Shown: positions 1 through 8,225, counted from the stretch's first letter. The stretch: DNA of 63,013 nucleotides from Ectobacillus sp048976805 (GCA_048976805.1 JBHGUR010000073.1:1-63013); one strand, 5' to 3'. Translations and numbers: made by a program. The notes: generated from the letters alone by a model not told the origin.

Positions 1-84
1 AGCAATAAAAGAAGAAGACGATCTTTCGGTCTTTGGAAGCCCCCACTTCAAGCGGCGTCAGTCGCTAAGTGGTGGGTAGTTCAC
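1..84 (+). mobile_element. Right end of an IS200/IS605-family (tnpB) element, truncated by window edge
   Basis: The arm CCCCCACTT (about 41-49) pairs with AAGTGGTGGG (67-76), an imperfect hairpin typical of IS200/IS605 right ends. The sequence TAGTTCAC at 77-84 then gives way to host DNA. In TnpB elements the omega RNA ends at this border and the adjoining host bases serve as guide. Here those bases (from 85) run into the 3' end of the radical SAM gene. The border is inferred from general family structure, not from an alignment. Confidence 0.5.
2..79 (+). CDS. tnpB: TnpB C-terminal fragment (partial, 5' end outside window)
   Basis: An open frame enters the window at base 2 and ends at TAG 77-79, giving about 25 C-terminal residues that finish KRRQSLSGG. 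In many IS605-type elements the tnpB reading frame overlaps the right-end hairpin in this way. The fragment is too short for domain recognition, so the call rests on its position over the right-end hairpin and on a second tnpB start at the other edge of the window. Confidence 0.4.
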   Translation, partial: AIKEEDDLSVFGSPHFKRRQSLSGG

Positions 85-101
85 TTTTCCTTAAAGCCCT
101 G

Positions 102-1499
102 CTAATCTTTAATGTTTTTGTCTATAGATCTGATCGATTGGGCTACTTTAACTATCATGGCACATTCGATTCTCTTACGGAAGATATCACAGCTAAACTT
201 GTATGTTCCTTTGAGAGAGCCAGTGGTGTGCAGTGCGTTGGCAGGGCAGCCGCCGCTGCAGTAGAGTTTTGCCCAGCAGTCTTGGCATTCCGGTTTTGAA
301 TAACAGCTGCACTCTTTAAATTGGCGCTGTATCTCAGGTTTTGTGATTCCAACCCAAATATCCCCAACGCTGTATTCTTCATCTCCGACGAATTGGTGAC
401 AAGGAAAGAGCTCGCCCCATGGGGTGACAGCGAGATATTCGGTTCCCGCGCCGCAGCCGAAAATTCTTTTTTGAATACAAGGGCCTTCTGAAAGGTCAAG
501 CATATAATGATAGAAGGTAAAGCCATTGCCATGTTCTTCGCGTTTTACCATTTCTTTAGCGAGAACTTCATATTGGTTATAGATCTCCGGAAGTTCTTCT
601 GCAGTGAGCGCATACGGTTCCCGCGGGCTGCAGATAACCGGTTCCATTGAGAGTTTATCGAAACCGAGATCTACGATATGAAAAATGTCATTGGTGAAGT
701 CGACATTATTACGGGTGTAGGTGCCGCGTATATAATACTCTTTGTCTTCACGCTTTTTAATGAATTGTTGAAATTTTGGAACGACATAATCGTAGCTGCC
801 TTTTTGCGCAGCCGTTTTGCGGAGCCGATCATGGACTTCTTTTCTTCCATCTAGGCTCAATACGACATTGTACATTTCTTGATTGAGAAAATCAGTAACT
901 TCATCGTTTAACAGCATCCCGTTTGTCGTAAAAGTAAAACGAAATTTCTTTTTGTACTCTGTTTCTTTGCTTCTTGCATAAGCGACAATCTGCTTAACGG
1001 TTTCCCAGGCCATAAGCGGTTCTCCACCGAAAAAGTCGATATCGAGATTGCGGTAATGGCCGGAGTTTTCCAATAAGTAATCAATAGCACGTTTTCCAAC
1101 TTCGTAGCTCATAATCGCTCGTTTTCCGTTATACTTCCCTTGGCTGGCGAAGCAGTATTCGCATGATAGGTTGCATGTATGTGCAACATTGAGGCAGAGG
1201 GCTTTTACATACGTTTGACGACTTTTTACATCAATAGAGAGACTTTTATATTCATCCTTTGTAAAGAGCTGTCCATTATTTTTTAGTTCCTCGATAGCTG
1301 CGATTGTTTCACGAATATCTTCTTCGGAGATAGCGGTATCATGCGCGTACTTTTCTAACATCATTGTTACGATGTTTTCTGTAGGAGTATTCTCATAAAG
1401 AGCGATTATTTCATAGGCAAGGTCGTCGACAACATGCACCGATCCGCTGTAGGTATCAAGCACAATGTTGTATCCGCTTAGTTTATATTGATGAATCAT
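102..1499 (-). CDS. scfB: Thioether cross-link-forming SCIFF peptide maturase (radical SAM/SPASM)
   Basis: This 465-aa enzyme is predicted to install thioether bridges in the SCIFF ranthipeptide encoded just upstream. Residues 1-100 form the RiPP-recognition-like N-terminal region. The radical SAM cluster motif CNxxCxxC is at C109, C113 and C116. The C-terminal SPASM region carries the cysteines that bind auxiliary iron-sulfur clusters, including CYSKPECQDC and YCSGGC. The length fits the SCIFF maturase family. The gene lies 365 bp downstream of its substrate gene, with repeat element R1 between them, so cotranscription is plausible but not certain. Its stop codon is only about 18 bp from an IS605-type right end. 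The family is a hallmark of Clostridia and less expected in a Bacillaceae genome with an aa3 oxidase. Confidence 0.93.
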   Translation of the reverse strand: MIHQYKLSGYNIVLDTYSGSVHVVDDLAYEIIALYENTPTENIVTMMLEKYAHDTAISEEDIRETIAAIEELKNNGQLFTKDEYKSLSIDVKSRQTYVKALCLNVAHTCNLSCEYCFASQGKYNGKRAIMSYEVGKRAIDYLLENSGHYRNLDIDFFGGEPLMAWETVKQIVAYARSKETEYKKKFRFTFTTNGMLLNDEVTDFLNQEMYNVVLSLDGRKEVHDRLRKTAAQKGSYDYVVPKFQQFIKKREDKEYYIRGTYTRNNVDFTNDIFHIVDLGFDKLSMEPVICSPREPYALTAEELPEIYNQYEVLAKEMVKREEHGNGFTFYHYMLDLSEGPCIQKRIFGCGAGTEYLAVTPWGELFPCHQFVGDEEYSVGDIWVGITKPEIQRQFKECSCYSKPECQDCWAKLYCSGGCPANALHTTGSLKGTYKFSCDIFRKRIECAMIVKVAQSIRSIDKNIKD

Positions 1500-1682
1500 A
1501 CTTGTTAATCAAGCTCCTTTTATCCATAAAAATTGCTGCCCATCTGAAAAAGTTTGGGCGGTTCACGTCCTGTTTTTTTATCTGTTTATCCGGCACTAAC
1601 GGGCGGATTACCCCCAACTCAAGAGGAGGAAAACAGAAGATAAGTGGGGATAACTTCCTATATGTGTCCGCTTTATTCTAGT

Positions 1683-1815
1683 TAAAAAAAGTATAAGATC
1701 TCAAACTTAAATGCATGTCAAACTCCGTTCGTCAGAGAGGCTCCTCCCTAAAAAGGCAAAGAGGAGCACCTTCTATCAGCGCTTCTCTTACGCTTGTCGC
1801 CGATAGGTGGGAGAT
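1683..1815 (-). repeat. Dispersed repeat R1, copy A
   Basis: Read on the minus strand this stretch contains CCTATCGGCGACAAGCGTAA, then AGAGAAGCGCTGA, AGAAGG and a tail GAGATCTTATACT...TTTAACTA. The same modules recur in the same order at 17663-17815, and the tail recurs at 35940-36010. A strong hairpin (GGCTCCTC paired with GAGGAGC, about 1739-1768) fills the centre. It occupies most of the gap between scfA and scfB. Nothing else gene-like was seen in 1500-1864. Confidence 0.6.
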
Positions 1816-1864
1816 AAGCGCTTTTCTTTCATCAATAAGGATGAAAAAAACACTAATAGAATCT

Positions 1865-2011
1865 TTATTTTGTTGTGTTTTCGCATTTCTGATTGGCAAT
1901 TCCGCAAGAAGTTTTGCAAGCGGACTGGCAAGACGTCTGGCATGCGCCGCAGCCACCGTGTGTAGCAGTATCCATCAATTTACGAGTGGTTAGTGTTATA
2001 ATTCTTTTCAT
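1865..2011 (-). CDS. scfA: SCIFF ranthipeptide precursor (six cysteines in forty-five residues)
   Basis: A 48-aa peptide begins MKRIITLTTRKLMDTATHGG and has cysteines at 21, 24, 28, 32, 36 and 43. The core CQTSCQSACKTSC is the near-invariant signature of SCIFF precursors. The start is set by AAAGGAG about ten bases upstream of the ATG. The leader (residues 1-20) should be bound by the maturase, which then cross-links the cysteines to partner residues. The frame is too short for routine gene callers and overlaps a spurious 74-aa ORF on the same strand. No dedicated exporter or protease gene is visible beside it. Recognition rests on the cysteine pattern and the adjacent scfB. Confidence 0.95.
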   Translation of the reverse strand: MKRIITLTTRKLMDTATHGGCGACQTSCQSACKTSCGIANQKCENTTK

Positions 2012-2057
2012 AATGTACAGCTCCTTTTGAAAATATGTTTTGGATGATAGTTATGTA

Positions 2058-2106
2058 TTGTGAATATTTTCACATCGGAACACAAAGATTGTGAAATCAT
2101 TCACAA
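2058..2106 (-). promoter_or_regulatory. Pair of Rex/Fnr-like operators upstream of scfA
   Basis: Site 1 (2058-2075) reads TTGTGAATATTTTCACAT and site 2 (2089-2106) reads TTGTGAAATCATTCACAA. Site 2 matches both the Rex pattern TTGTGAAN4TTCACAA and the Fnr/Crp pattern TGTGAN6TCACA exactly; site 1 misses one outer Rex base. The centres are 31 bp apart, close to three helical turns. Both lie 47-95 bp upstream of the scfA start. This suggests redox or oxygen control of the SCIFF genes. Which regulator binds is not decidable from sequence. Confidence 0.6.
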
Positions 2107-2270
2107 TTATTCCACGATAATTGTAACAATACTTCACGTTTGCGTCAATTATTCCTAATGTGTTGGAGTTGAGAAAGGGCTTCCATAATAAATAATTTTT
2201 CTGTATTTCCCTTACAACAAACACCTGCAACTTAACTAAATTAATTTTCAACAATTTCCCAAAGAAAGTT

Positions 2271-2299
2271 TTGACAATTTTGTGAACAAAAGCGATAAT
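2271..2299 (+). promoter_or_regulatory. Sigma-A promoter with palindrome in the spacer
   Basis: TTGACA at 2271-2276 and GATAAT at 2294-2299 are separated by exactly 17 bp. The spacer holds TTTTGTGAACAAAA (2278-2291), an inverted repeat with 6-bp arms and a 2-bp centre. It is positioned to drive the small membrane protein gene that starts at 2358 and could bind a repressor. Confidence 0.6.
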
Positions 2300-2357
2300 A
2301 GTATTATACAGAAATTAACAGAAATGCTATTTCCAACAAAAAACAAAGGAGGTCGTT

Positions 2358-2627
2358 ATGATGCATTCACGTTTAAAAGTATTGAACGCAACAAAATGGG
2401 CCGGCGGTATTACGTTAATCGCGGGGGCGATGATCTTTTTGTACGGAATAGTAAGCGGCGCCAGTCCGGTTATCGGCATTGGCATTGGTGCCATTGCAGG
2501 AGCGGTTCTTTTCTTCTTTATGGGAATGTTTTTTATTGCAACAGAGGAAATGGTAGAAAACACTTTTAAGGGAATTGAAATTCCGCCTAAGAGATCAAGG
2601 AATGGATTATATGTCGTAAAAAAATAA
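2358..2627 (+). CDS. Small two-helix membrane protein of unknown function
   Basis: The protein has 89 aa. The start at the first of two ATGs is supported by AAAGGAGG eight bases upstream. Residues about 14-34 and 38-61 are two hydrophobic, glycine-rich segments joined by a very short turn, so it should be a helical hairpin in the membrane. A charged C-terminal tail (KRSRNGLYVVKK) should face the cytoplasm. It stands alone between the divergent scfA and the convergent qox operon and has its own promoter. I do not recognise the family. Confidence 0.75.
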   Translation: MMHSRLKVLNATKWAGGITLIAGAMIFLYGIVSGASPVIGIGIGAIAGAVLFFFMGMFFIATEEMVENTFKGIEIPPKRSRNGLYVVKK

Positions 2628-2650
2628 CGATAAATTATAGCTGGACGCTT

Positions 2651-2668
2651 CCTTCAAAAGAAGGTTTT
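2651..2668 (+). terminator. Short hairpin with T-run after the small membrane protein gene
   Basis: CCTTC AAAA GAAGG is followed by TTTT. The stem has only five pairs, so termination may be weak. Confidence 0.35.
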
Positions 2669-2692
2669 AGCAATATCGTTTAACAGAGCCAA

Positions 2693-2725
2693 ATGAAAAG
2701 AGAGCGTCAAAACGCTCCCTCTCTT
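2693..2725 (-). terminator. Terminator of the qox operon
   Basis: On the minus strand, just past the qoxD stop, a GAGGGAGCG/CGCTCTC stem with a TTTTGA loop is followed by TTTTC. Confidence 0.65.
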
Positions 2726-2726
2726 C

Positions 2727-3008
2727 TTACATATCCCACAGAAAGATTAGCAATGTGCCAAAAATCGTGATTAAGGCGATGCCAATCATAAAATATATTT
2801 TTCCGTAAATAATCCATTTATCTTCTGTTTCACCGACGTGCATAAATACAACGAGCTGAAGGAGCGCCTGGGCAAATGCAGTAATAAGAAGCACTGCCAT
2901 GCCTGCGGCAAAAGACAAATCTAAAAAGTAAACGGCAAGGGCGGCTGCCGTTAGAACTAGGGAAAAGACAAAGCCCATTATTTGTTTTCGCGGAAATAAT
3001 TCGCTCAC
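2727..3008 (-). CDS. qoxD: Cytochrome aa3 quinol oxidase subunit IV
   Basis: The 93-aa subunit IV of the haem-copper menaquinol oxidase has three transmembrane helices (about 10-32, 34-56 and 68-91) and the subfamily signature LQLVVFMHVG. It is the last gene of qoxABCD, one base after qoxC, and is followed by a terminator. It stabilises the complex rather than carrying cofactors. Confidence 0.93.
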   Translation of the reverse strand: MSELFPRKQIMGFVFSLVLTAAALAVYFLDLSFAAGMAVLLITAFAQALLQLVVFMHVGETEDKWIIYGKIYFMIGIALITIFGTLLIFLWDM

Positions 3009-3009
3009 A

Positions 3010-3609
3010 TCACATCATTCCTTTCAGATAGATGAAGCTGAAGATAAAAATCCAAACTACATCTAAGAAATGCCAATAAAGAGAGAAAATAAAGGACTTA
3101 TTCGCTATTTCTGGAGTCAAGCCTTCTTTTTTGATTTGCATCAAAATGGCTGTTCCCCAGAATAATCCGAATGTAACGTGTGCGCCGTGCGTTCCTAATG
3201 TCGTCATTAAAATGGCTGTGAACGCGCTCGTTTGCAATGTTGCCCCTTCATGGATATACGTAACAAATTCATCGATTTCAAAACCGAGGAAGCCTACGCC
3301 AAGCAGAAGCGTAATCACAAAGAATGCCACCATCGCTTTTTTACGCCCAATGCGCATAGCGTGAACGCCAAGCCCAATCGTAAAGCTGCTTGTCAATAAT
3401 ATTAACGTTTCAATTAAAACCGGCGTCATTTCAAAAATCTGGCCGCCGCTTGGACCATTTCCGATTCGATTCTCTAGCGTAAAATAGGACGTAAACAGTG
3501 TTGCAAAAAGCATAATTTCAGCTGCAAGAAATACCCAAAACCCAAAAATATTCAATTCATTTTGCTTTGTACTATATTCTAACGGAAGCGAGTGATTGCT
3601 TTTCATCAA
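3010..3609 (-). CDS. qoxC: Cytochrome aa3 quinol oxidase subunit III
   Basis: This 199-aa protein has five predicted transmembrane helices and the subunit III motifs GTHGAHVTFG and YWHFLDVVWIF. It overlaps the end of qoxB by four bases, so the two are translationally coupled. It belongs to the membrane core of the terminal oxidase, which reduces oxygen with electrons from menaquinol. The length is as expected. Confidence 0.95.
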   Translation of the reverse strand: MMKSNHSLPLEYSTKQNELNIFGFWVFLAAEIMLFATLFTSYFTLENRIGNGPSGGQIFEMTPVLIETLILLTSSFTIGLGVHAMRIGRKKAMVAFFVITLLLGVGFLGFEIDEFVTYIHEGATLQTSAFTAILMTTLGTHGAHVTFGLFWGTAILMQIKKEGLTPEIANKSFIFSLYWHFLDVVWIFIFSFIYLKGMM

Positions 3610-5552
3610 TTAACACCCCGCAATTTGGTTTCAGTTTCCTCAATTTCTTTAACAGAAATATGGCGGCCATGATCTCTTTCAAATGAGCGGTGCGCCATAC
3701 ATGCCAGTATTGCGATTGTTGAAATAATCGCCGGAATCCACAATGAGAAGATAAGTGAAAATCCCCATACAAAGAATATCGCGCTCATTATAAATGGAAC
3801 GCCGCTGTTATTTGGCATATGGATTTTTTCCCATTTGCCCGGGAACAACTCATGTCCTTTTTTCTTCGCATCCCAGAAAGGTTGATCTGAAGCAACATGC
3901 GGCGTAATCGCAAAGTTATACTCCGGTACCGGAGTATGCGTAGCCCATTCAAGCGAGCGCGCATCCCATGGATCAGCGCCGATATTTCTAGGCGCATAAC
4001 GAACACTATGGTAAACGTTGTATACGATTAAAACAAAAGCGATTGTCATAATGCCCGCACCGACAAAGGAGACCATATTTAACGGGCCAAAGCCAGTTGC
4101 CTCAGAGTATGTGTACATGCGGCGCGCTTGTCCATCTAAACCGGTAATGTACATCGGGAAGAACGCTAAGCAAAATCCGATGGATAGAAGCCAGAATGTC
4201 CATTTGCCAATTCTTTCATTTAACATAAAGCCAAACATTTTCGGCCAGTAGTATGTAAGTCCGGCAAGCATCGCAAATACAACGCCAGGGATAATCGTAT
4301 TATGAAAGTGGGCGACTAAGAACATTGTGTTATGGTATTGATAGTCGGCCGCCGACATCGCAAGCATAACCCCTGTAACACCGCCAATTACAAAGAGCGG
4401 AATAAAACCAATCGAATACAGCATGGGAACAGTAAAGCGAATCTTCCCTTTCCATAATGTAAATAACCAGTTGAAAATCTTAACCCCTGTAGGAACCGAG
4501 ATGGCCATCGTTGTTATTGAGAAGAAACTGTTTGATAAAGGTCCTTGGCCCATTGTAAAGAAGTGGTGGGCCCAAACCATGCAGGATAAAGCGGAAATAA
4601 TGACCATAGAAGCAACCATTGATTTATAGCCATACAAGTTGCGGCTAGAGAAGGTTGAAATAATCTCGCTATATATCCCAAAGGCAGGCAGTATTAAGAT
4701 ATAAACCTCAGGATGTCCCCAAACCCAGAACAGGTTAGCCCAAAGCATATCCATCCCGCCATTTGTCGTTGTAAAGAAATTTGTGCCAAAGAGTCTGTCC
4801 ATTGTTCCCATGGCAAGCGCGACTGTTAATACTGGGAAAACTGTTACAACGATAAGGTTCGTAACTAAAACAGCCCATGTAAACATCGGCATTTTCATTA
4901 ACGTCATGCCAGGCGCTCTCATTTTAATAATGGTTGTAATCATGTTAATGCCGGTCATGAGTGAGCCGAGACCGGATATTTGAATGGCAATCATATAGTA
5001 GTTCGTTCCGACTGATGAACTAAAGTCATTTCCTGCAAGCGGAAAATAAGAAGTCCATCCTGCATCCGGCGATCCCCCAACGACAAATGAGATATTAAAT
5101 AGCATCGCCCCGAAAAAGAATAACCAAAAGCTTAATGCGTTTAACCTTGGAAAAGCCACATCACGGGCTCCGATTTGCAGCGGAACAACATAGTTCATAA
5201 AAGCAAAGATGAATGGCATCGCCATAAACATTATCATGACAACCCCGTGTGTTGTGAAAACTTCATTATAATGCTGGGAATCAAGCAGCTTATTATCAGG
5301 CACAGCAAGCTGTGCACGCATCATAATCGCATCCACTCCGCCCCTAAATAACATAAGTAAGGCAGAGATTAAATACATAATGCCAATACGTTTATGGTCA
5401 ACCGTTGTTAACCATTCCCGCCATAAATATCCCCACTTTTTAAAATAGGTTAAGCCTGCAATAATGGCGATCACGGTAAGGCCAATCGCAACCATTGAAG
5501 CATAGATTGCTATACTTGGATGCGGTACGGCAAAGCGTTCCAAGAATTCCAT
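3606..5552 (-). CDS. qoxB: Cytochrome aa3 quinol oxidase subunit I
   Basis: The 648-aa catalytic subunit has at least twelve transmembrane helices. The CuB and haem a3 ligands are visible in WGHPEVYILILP and in HFHNTI, and the proton-path glutamate lies in the HPEVY helix. The N-terminal extension before the first core helix is typical of the quinol-oxidising branch. It works with QoxA, C and D to pump protons during oxygen reduction. The gene shows no lesion, so the organism should respire aerobically. Confidence 0.97.
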   Translation of the reverse strand: MEFLERFAVPHPSIAIYASMVAIGLTVIAIIAGLTYFKKWGYLWREWLTTVDHKRIGIMYLISALLMLFRGGVDAIMMRAQLAVPDNKLLDSQHYNEVFTTHGVVMIMFMAMPFIFAFMNYVVPLQIGARDVAFPRLNALSFWLFFFGAMLFNISFVVGGSPDAGWTSYFPLAGNDFSSSVGTNYYMIAIQISGLGSLMTGINMITTIIKMRAPGMTLMKMPMFTWAVLVTNLIVVTVFPVLTVALAMGTMDRLFGTNFFTTTNGGMDMLWANLFWVWGHPEVYILILPAFGIYSEIISTFSSRNLYGYKSMVASMVIISALSCMVWAHHFFTMGQGPLSNSFFSITTMAISVPTGVKIFNWLFTLWKGKIRFTVPMLYSIGFIPLFVIGGVTGVMLAMSAADYQYHNTMFLVAHFHNTIIPGVVFAMLAGLTYYWPKMFGFMLNERIGKWTFWLLSIGFCLAFFPMYITGLDGQARRMYTYSEATGFGPLNMVSFVGAGIMTIAFVLIVYNVYHSVRYAPRNIGADPWDARSLEWATHTPVPEYNFAITPHVASDQPFWDAKKKGHELFPGKWEKIHMPNNSGVPFIMSAIFFVWGFSLIFSLWIPAIISTIAILACMAHRSFERDHGRHISVKEIEETETKLRGVN

Positions 5553-5640
5553 CCTTTATCGACTCCTTTTGGGAAATGTATTCATGTTTTATCAGCCGAT
5601 CATTTTATTAAACGTTCAATATTTACTCATGTTTTGGCGT

Positions 5641-6519
5641 TTATTTTGTTAAACTTTCTGGATTGCATTCTTCAGGGTCAACAGGTTCACTATGATTATG
5701 TTCTGGAGGAGGATTAAACTCTAAATGGGTGCCTGTGAATGTCATTTGTCCAAGATGTCCCGGCTTTAACAGCTCGTTAAATTTTTCTTCTGTTAGAGGT
5801 TGGGCAGTTCTCTTAACGTCTTCTACCCACTTATCAAAATCTTTCTCAGGCACAGCTGTGACGGTAAACATATTTTCAGCAAACCCTTTGCCGCTGAAGT
5901 TCGCGTTGCGGCCCATCATGTCGCCCGCTTCGTCAGCAGCTAAGTGCAATGTCGTCACCATATCAGCCATTGCGTATTTTTGCCCGCCAAGCTGCGGAAC
6001 CCAAAAGCTTGTAATAGGCCCATAGGAATACAGCTTAAATTCAAGCGGGCGATCTGTCGGAATATACAAATAGTTAACTGTTTCAATATTCTCCTCTGGA
6101 TAGCTAAAATGCCATTTCCAGTTTGATGATGCCGCATAGATGACTAAAGGTTCTTTATCCCCATATCCTTTTGGTTTCGCTTCTACAATATAGTTGCTTT
6201 GGACGGATACAAAGGAAAAGTAAGTCACAATGATGATAGGAATTCCTATGCAAATCGCCTCGACCCACTTATTTCCTTCAATGTGTGGCGGTTCATAGTC
6301 CAGGCTTTGCTTTGAGGCCCGGTACTTAATTAACACATATATCAATATAGCGAAAACAACAACCACAATAAATGACATGATGCCAATGGATATCATAATA
6401 TCATTGGCCTGCCTTTGGGCTTGAGGTCCTTTCGGATCCAGGACCAAAAGCGGCTCACATCCGGCAAGTACTGTTATAACGATAGCAGCAAGCGTCAATA
6501 AAGCCGATTTTAGTTTCAT
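5641..6519 (-). CDS. qoxA: Cytochrome aa3 quinol oxidase subunit II (lipoprotein)
   Basis: Subunit II has 292 aa from the chosen ATG. An ATG seven codons further upstream lies inside the ribosome binding site (AAAGAAGGGGG) and is rejected. A lipoprotein signal ends at LAGC. Two transmembrane helices and an external cupredoxin fold follow. The CuA ligands of cytochrome c oxidases are absent, as expected for quinol oxidases. The tail is rich in P, H and E. It is the first gene of qoxABCD, about 88 bp from qoxB. Confidence 0.95.
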   Translation of the reverse strand: MKLKSALLTLAAIVITVLAGCEPLLVLDPKGPQAQRQANDIMISIGIMSFIVVVVFAILIYVLIKYRASKQSLDYEPPHIEGNKWVEAICIGIPIIIVTYFSFVSVQSNYIVEAKPKGYGDKEPLVIYAASSNWKWHFSYPEENIETVNYLYIPTDRPLEFKLYSYGPITSFWVPQLGGQKYAMADMVTTLHLAADEAGDMMGRNANFSGKGFAENMFTVTAVPEKDFDKWVEDVKRTAQPLTEEKFNELLKPGHLGQMTFTGTHLEFNPPPEHNHSEPVDPEECNPESLTK

Positions 6520-6793
6520 TCTAGTACCCCCTTCTTTCATTTGAAATATTCCCCGTCTACATGTTTCATAGAATCGGATTAAATTACATCCTTATGAAAA
6601 TCTTAATACAAAGTTGTTACAAGGACACTGCCCCAGCCAGAAAATTCATTAAATATTCAGAAATATGAACCGATAACTGGAAAGCAGCTACTATTATTGG
6701 CATTCTATTTGGGAATTGATTATGATTAAAGTTTTGGTCCTATTCCAGAGCGGGGTTATGTTATCCAAGTGGGTTGCGGAAGGGGACTGCTAG

Positions 6794-8101
6794 TTGAAAT
6801 TAACTGCTGTGAAAGTAGAAAATTTTCGTTCTTATTTAGGTAAAGCAACAATTGACCTATCAGACTTCACAACGCTCATCGAAAAAAATGATGCTGGTAA
6901 ATCCACAATCCTTGAGGCCCTAGAAATCTTCTTTAACTCTGAAATTGTGAAGCCCGACGTTGATGATGTTTGCAAGTTTTCTGGAGAGAAGACTTTTGCA
7001 ATCACTTGCGTTTTTGATAATCTCCCATCCCATATTGTTATTGATGATTCTGTCTCTACAACATTTGGTGCAGAGTATTTACTCAATCAGCAAGGTAAGC
7101 TGGAAATTAAGAAAGTGTACACCTGCTCAGCTTCTTCTGTTAAGAGCAGTGTGTTTCTAAATACCTTTGCTCCTGACATTCCTCATTTCACAGAGTTAGT
7201 TACTCTAAATAACAATGCTTTAAAGACAATGGCCAAGGAGCTAGCCATTGTCGAACAGCTATACAATAAGGCATCTAATGTTTCTTTAAGAGATGCCATT
7301 CGAACACGCCTCAGAGATGCACATCCTAATACTGTAAGTACCGATTTCCTCCTAGAAATTGGTGGCACGAACAAGAATTTAAAGGAAATATACACAAAAA
7401 TTCAGAAGTCCCTGCCCCATTGTGCCTTATTTCAAGCTGATAGACCTAGCAAGGCCGATGATAACGAAGTACAAAACCTACTCAAGCTAGCTATTAAGAA
7501 TGCTATTGACCAAGTGAATGAACAGCTAGAAACCATTAAAAACGCAGTGCAGAATGAGGTCATGGAGGTTGCTAACCATACTTTACAAAAGCTTGCCGAA
7601 ATGGACCCAGCTCTTGCACAAGAACTGGGTCCGCAACCTAAGAAAGAACCTGAGTGGCACAAAATTTTCAATTTCACGCTGGATGGGGACAATGACATTC
7701 CGATTAATAAGCGAGGCAGTGGCGTGAGAAGGCTAATACTGCTGAATTTCTTCCGCGCTCAAGCCGAACGCGCATCCCAAAAGCGTAATATCATTTTGGC
7801 TGTAGAAGAACCGGAAACTGCTCAACATCCAAATAATCAACGTAAGCTCGTAGAAACCCTTATGACACTATCTGAACAACAAAATTATCAGGTACTTGTT
7901 ACGACTCATGTGCCAGCTATAGCGGAAATAGGCAATGCTGCTCCCCCGAATGAGGATACTATTAAAGGGTGGCTTAATAACGCCGTGGTGTCAAAAATGA
8001 GCGTTACCCACTTAAAAGAAATGGAAGTTTATGATGAGTTAAGAGATTGGTTCGCTAAAATGGAGGAATTATGTCTTCAAATTCCTCCAACAAATGCATA
8101 A
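6794..8101 (+). CDS. OLD-like AAA/ABC ATPase without a visible TOPRIM nuclease
   Basis: This protein of about 435 aa starts at TTG, supported by GGAAGGGG upstream. The N-terminus has the RecF/OLD hallmark KVENFRSY followed by a Walker A loop EKNDAGKST (about 31-39). The Walker B-like stretch IILAVEEPETAQHP and the switch histidine VTTHVP are near 335 and 375. The middle (about 210-270) is probably coiled coil. OLD and GajA proteins normally continue into a TOPRIM nuclease after the histidine, but this one ends about 55 residues later. It may be a truncated defence ATPase or a stand-alone subunit as in PARIS-type systems, although no partner gene is adjacent. It is isolated between housekeeping genes and looks acquired. 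Confidence 0.8.
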   Translation: MKLTAVKVENFRSYLGKATIDLSDFTTLIEKNDAGKSTILEALEIFFNSEIVKPDVDDVCKFSGEKTFAITCVFDNLPSHIVIDDSVSTTFGAEYLLNQQGKLEIKKVYTCSASSVKSSVFLNTFAPDIPHFTELVTLNNNALKTMAKELAIVEQLYNKASNVSLRDAIRTRLRDAHPNTVSTDFLLEIGGTNKNLKEIYTKIQKSLPHCALFQADRPSKADDNEVQNLLKLAIKNAIDQVNEQLETIKNAVQNEVMEVANHTLQKLAEMDPALAQELGPQPKKEPEWHKIFNFTLDGDNDIPINKRGSGVRRLILLNFFRAQAERASQKRNIILAVEEPETAQHPNNQRKLVETLMTLSEQQNYQVLVTTHVPAIAEIGNAAPPNEDTIKGWLNNAVVSKMSVTHLKEMEVYDELRDWFAKMEELCLQIPPTNA

Positions 8102-8225
8102 GTTTTGTGTCTAAGCAGACAGTCTATTATGCAAATAGCCACCACCAGCATAATTATAGAAGCATTTGATTCTCAATCAAGTAGACAGGGCATAATTAAT
8201 TGACTTCAAAACCTTAAACAGTAAA

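Noticed and set aside
1732..1956. 74-aa minus-strand ORF over the SCIFF gene
   Set aside because: It is in the wrong frame relative to the SCIFF peptide, lacks a ribosome site and runs into repeat R1.
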